Translations under genes and position numbers: made by a program
The notes under the pieces: generated by a model
Database searches by the model: none
What the model saw: only the letters and a program-made list of their open reading frames with translations
Told to the model about the DNA's origin: nothing
Shown: positions 6,662-8,582 of the stretch, piece after piece
Layout of the letters: the number at the start of each line of letters is the position of its first letter
How positions within the stretch are numbered: the stretch's first letter is position 1
Source: Methylacidiphilaceae bacterium UBA1321
Lineage (GTDB): Bacteria > Verrucomicrobiota > Verrucomicrobiia > Methylacidiphilales > UBA1321
Length of the DNA stretch: 8,582 nucleotides
Assembly (NCBI GenBank): GCA_002306945.1
Contig: DBTH01000286.1
Coordinates: forward strand, 9,826-18,407
Reading direction: 5' to 3'

Positions 6662-6870
6662 TCCTACATTCCATCCAACAAGAAGCAAGTTTCAGACCTG
6701 ATTCACGGGTTTTGTAGGAAGTATTCAAAAAACTTTTATCTTCTTCATCCAGAGCAAAAATATGGTCAAAAACAGCCAGTTCGGTCAGGAAGTCACAACT
6801 TAATCCAGTAAAATAATGTCCTACATAAATTCACAACTCTAGTCCTACGCGATGTAATATTTAATCCTAC
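6662..6870. repeat. Five TCCTAC hexamers, candidate regulator sites
   Basis: TCCTAC occurs at 6662-6667, 6819-6824, 6843-6848 and 6865-6870 on the plus strand, and inverted (GTAGGA) at 6714-6719. Three of the four direct copies read GTCCTAC. The last three are spaced 24 and 22 bp apart, close to two helical turns, and end just before the sigma-54 -24 element. Such phased repeats suggest binding sites for one regulator on the same DNA face. The NarL-type regulator encoded next door or an NtrC-type activator encoded elsewhere are possible binders. The repeats are seen directly; the binder is inferred. Confidence 0.55.
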
Positions 6871-6875
6871 ACTTC

Positions 6876-6891
6876 TGGCACGCCTCCTGCT
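6876..6891 (+). promoter_or_regulatory. Sigma-54 (RpoN) promoter of amtB
   Basis: TGGCACGCCTCCTGCT matches the -24/-12 consensus TGGCAC-N5-TTGCW with one mismatch (C for the first T of TTGC) and correct spacing. Transcription would start near 6902, giving a leader of about 117 nt before amtB. Sigma-54 control of amtB-PII operons is well established in other bacteria, which strengthens the call. No clear NtrC site is visible upstream. Confidence 0.75.
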
Positions 6892-6897
6892 TCACGC

Positions 6898-6914
6898 TCA
6901 TTCAAGCTGAATGA
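6898..6914 (+). promoter_or_regulatory. Short dyad at the predicted amtB transcription start
   Basis: TCATTCA-AGC-TGAATGA is a perfect 7-bp inverted repeat centred a few bases after the predicted sigma-54 start (about 6902). It could be a 5'-end hairpin of the mRNA or an operator over the start site. Function is not known. Confidence 0.35.
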
Positions 6915-7000
6915 CTGGCGGCAGGCCTGGTTCAAGCCCAAAGGACACTGGGTGAGAGCGGGTCGAGCCGTCGGATCAACCAACATCAAATCAATCAAAT

Positions 7001-7006
7001 AAGGAG
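7001..7006 (+). promoter_or_regulatory. Ribosome binding site of amtB
   Basis: AAGGAG lies 12 nt before the ATG at 7019. The spacing is a little long, but no other in-frame ATG or GTG fits better, and this start yields a proper signal peptide. Confidence 0.65.
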
Positions 7007-7018
7007 AACATTAACATC

Positions 7019-8497
7019 ATGTCACGACGCTCTATCTGTTGGATGTCTCTGCTTGCCGCGCTGGTAATGACCACGCAGGCCTTTGCGCAGACCTCCACCG
7101 CCACCCCACCCGCCGCAGCCCCGGCCGCCGCTCCCGCAGTAACCGCCGCAACTCCCGCTGAACCGACAGTCGAACAGCGCATTGCCGATCTCGAAGCCTA
7201 CGTCAATAACGGTGCCCGCACCGCCGACGTCGCCAGCAAGGTCGCCGGTCCCGGCCCCGGTCACAACGGCTTCATCATGGTCTGCGCAGCGTTGGTGCTT
7301 TTCATGACCCTGCCCGGTCTGGCTCTCTTCTACGGCGGTTTGGTTCGCCGCAAGAACGTCCTGTCCGTCCTGGCCCAGTGCCTGGGTATTGCCGGATTGG
7401 TGACGATTCTCTGGTGGGCGGTGGGCTACAGCCTCGTGTTCGCCTCGGGTTCGCCCTTCATCGGTAGTCTGAAATACGCGTTTCTTAATGGCGTGGATTC
7501 GGCCCCGAATACAGATTATGCCGGTTGGGTTTCTCAAAATGTTTTCTCCATGTACCAACTGATGTTCGCCATTATCACCCCGGCCCTGATTCTGGGTGCT
7601 ATTGCCGAACGCATGAAATTCTCCGCCGTGCTTCTTTTCGTCACGGGCTGGATGTTTGTGGTCTACTTCCCGATCGCCCACATGGTTTGGGGCGTTGACG
7701 GATTCATGAACGGCGTCTGGAACGCCAAGGCTGGCATCAAGGCCATCGACTTCGCCGGTGGAACGGTCGTTCACATGTCCTCCGGTTGGTCCGCCCTCAT
7801 CCTTTGCATGATCCTTGGCCGCCGCATCGGCTTCGGCAAGGACAACCTCTCTCCACACAGCATGGTCCTCTGCATGGTCGGTACCGGTATGCTCTGGGTC
7901 GGTTGGTACGGCTTCAACGCCGGTAGCGCTGTCGCCGCCGACGGAGTTTCCTCCAACGCCTTCATGACCACCACCCTCGCCACCGGCGTCGCCTCCTTCG
8001 TCTGGGCCAGCATGGAAAAACTTTTCCGCGGCAAGGCCAGCGTCCTGGGCTTCTGCTCGGGTGCCGTTGCGGGCCTGGTTGTCATCACCCCGGCGGGCGG
8101 CTTCGTTGACGCGACCGGTTCGGTCATCATCGGTGTTCTCGCCGGTGCGATCCCCTGCTTCGCCGTCCTCAAGCTCAAGGGCTGGCTTGGTTATGACGAC
8201 GCCCTCGACACCTTCGGCGTCCACGCCGTCGGCGGAACCGTTGGCGCCTTCGTGACGGGCTTTCTCGCCACCAGCAAGGTCAACGCCAACCTCGATGCCA
8301 ATCTCAAGGACATCGTCGGCCACACCCTTTGGATCGAACAGCTCAAGGCCATCGGTGTCACCCTGGTCATCGCGATTGTCGGCACCATCATCCTCGCCTA
8401 CATCGTCAAGGCCATTATCGGACTGCGCCCGACTCCCGAAGAGGAGAACGCCGGTCTGGACGTTACCGACCACGGCGAAGAAGGCTATATTCTCTAA
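7019..8497 (+). CDS. amtB: Ammonium transporter AmtB with N-terminal extension
   Basis: Amt proteins are inner-membrane trimers that take up ammonium and are blocked by PII proteins when nitrogen is plentiful. This 492-aa protein begins with a signal peptide (hydrophobic core 9-20, likely cut after AFA at 21-23). An Ala/Pro/Thr-rich linker (24-50) and a short charged helix (VEQRIADLEAYV, 51-62) follow. The transporter core starts at about residue 84 and fits the usual 11 helices. Conserved residues, by comparison with E. coli AmtB, are Phe183 (gate), Trp224 in AHMVWG, Asp244 and His252 in DFAGGTVVH, and His402 in FGVHAVGG. The central twin histidines are therefore intact. The PII-sensitive cytoplasmic tail ends in EEGYIL. 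The ATG at 7019 follows AAGGAG. Expression is probably from the sigma-54 promoter at 6876-6891. A PII gene starts 63 nt downstream, the classic pairing. Confidence 0.96.
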   Translation: MSRRSICWMSLLAALVMTTQAFAQTSTATPPAAAPAAAPAVTAATPAEPTVEQRIADLEAYVNNGARTADVASKVAGPGPGHNGFIMVCAALVLFMTLPGLALFYGGLVRRKNVLSVLAQCLGIAGLVTILWWAVGYSLVFASGSPFIGSLKYAFLNGVDSAPNTDYAGWVSQNVFSMYQLMFAIITPALILGAIAERMKFSAVLLFVTGWMFVVYFPIAHMVWGVDGFMNGVWNAKAGIKAIDFAGGTVVHMSSGWSALILCMILGRRIGFGKDNLSPHSMVLCMVGTGMLWVGWYGFNAGSAVAADGVSSNAFMTTTLATGVASFVWASMEKLFRGKASVLGFCSGAVAGLVVITPAGGFVDATGSVIIGVLAGAIPCFAVLKLKGWLGYDDALDTFGVHAVGGTVGAFVTGFLATSKVNANLDANLKDIVGHTLWIEQLKAIGVTLVIAIVGTIILAYIVKAIIGLRPTPEEENAGLDVTDHGEEGYIL

Positions 8498-8511
8498 TTA
8501 AACTCTGCGCT

Positions 8512-8543
8512 GCGGCCCCGCACCTTGTCACAAGCGGGGCCGC
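8512..8543 (+). terminator. Strong hairpin between amtB and the PII gene
   Basis: A perfect 10-bp GC stem (GCGGCCCCGC / GCGGGGCCGC) with a 12-nt loop starts 14 nt after the amtB stop. There is no T-run after it, and the PII gene starts 17 nt later. It may therefore be an mRNA stabiliser, a processing site or a partial attenuator rather than a full terminator. It would let amtB and PII levels differ within one operon. Confidence 0.6.
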
Positions 8544-8560
8544 TGCCGGATCCAAAACAA

Positions 8561-8582
8561 ATGAAAAAAATCGAAGCCATCA
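8561..8582 (+). CDS. glnK: PII signal-transduction protein, 3'-partial
   Basis: Only seven codons are inside the window, reading MKKIEAI, which matches the highly conserved PII N-terminus (MKKIEAIIKPF in many GlnB/GlnK proteins). PII trimers sense ATP/ADP and 2-oxoglutarate and, in the GlnK type, bind AmtB to close the channel. The position 63 nt after amtB on the same strand is the widespread amtB-glnK arrangement and raises confidence in so short a match. No good Shine-Dalgarno sequence is seen. Whether it is GlnK or GlnB by sequence cannot be told here; the symbol rests on the linkage. Confidence 0.75.

Larger units (their letters stand above)
6583..7018. other. 436-nt divergent control region, kinase / amtB
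   Basis: There is no convincing gene in this stretch. The one open frame, from a TTG at 6577, has no homology I recognise, no ribosome site and a composition unlike its neighbours. The middle (about 6710-6870) is clearly richer in A and T than the flanking genes, as expected of promoter DNA. It holds a dyad near the kinase start, the TCCTAC repeats, a sigma-54 promoter, a dyad at the predicted transcription start and the amtB leader. Confidence 0.75.

Noticed and set aside
6577..6811. 78-aa open frame in the kinase-amtB divergent region
   Set aside because: TTG start, no ribosome site, AT-rich composition typical of non-coding DNA, and it overlaps the regulatory repeats.
7022..8473. 483-aa minus-strand open frame opposite amtB
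   Set aside because: It mirrors amtB codon by codon, and its G/D/E/A-rich translation is typical of antisense to a hydrophobic membrane protein.

Overview
The window is a GC-rich bacterial chromosome segment with seven complete protein genes and one partial gene at each edge. Nothing marks it as mobile: I see no transposase, integrase, tRNA, rRNA or CRISPR array. Sparse Shine-Dalgarno sequences, a NarL-type two-component pair beside amtB-PII, a COG0731-type radical SAM protein and a stand-alone LuxC-like reductase together suggest a Verrucomicrobiota/PVC-type organism. That placement is inference from gene style, not from a marker gene.

Left part (1-3118). A LuxC-family acyl-CoA reductase (5' end cut by the window) is followed 11 nt later by a QueD-type 6-carboxytetrahydropterin synthase and then by a strong hairpin. 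Converging on them from the minus strand are a radical SAM protein (CX3CX2C cluster) and, upstream of it, an unrecognised 156-aa protein.

Middle (3338-4837). purB (adenylosuccinate lyase) lies alone on the plus strand, with its stop codon inside a hairpin. The roughly 200 nt between purB and the convergent two-component genes hold no convincing gene but several hairpins and inverted repeats.

Right part (4838-8582). A membrane NarX-like histidine kinase and a NarL/LuxR-type response regulator overlap by ATGA on the minus strand. They are divergent from amtB (ammonium transporter), which is followed by a hairpin and the first seven codons of a PII protein (glnK/glnB). The 436-nt divergent region carries a near-consensus sigma-54 promoter for amtB, five copies of the hexamer TCCTAC (four direct, one inverted) and two dyads. 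The simplest reading is a nitrogen-responsive amtB-PII operon whose control region is shared with a locally encoded two-component system. That control region is the most interesting part of the window. I do not see a wholly new multi-gene system.
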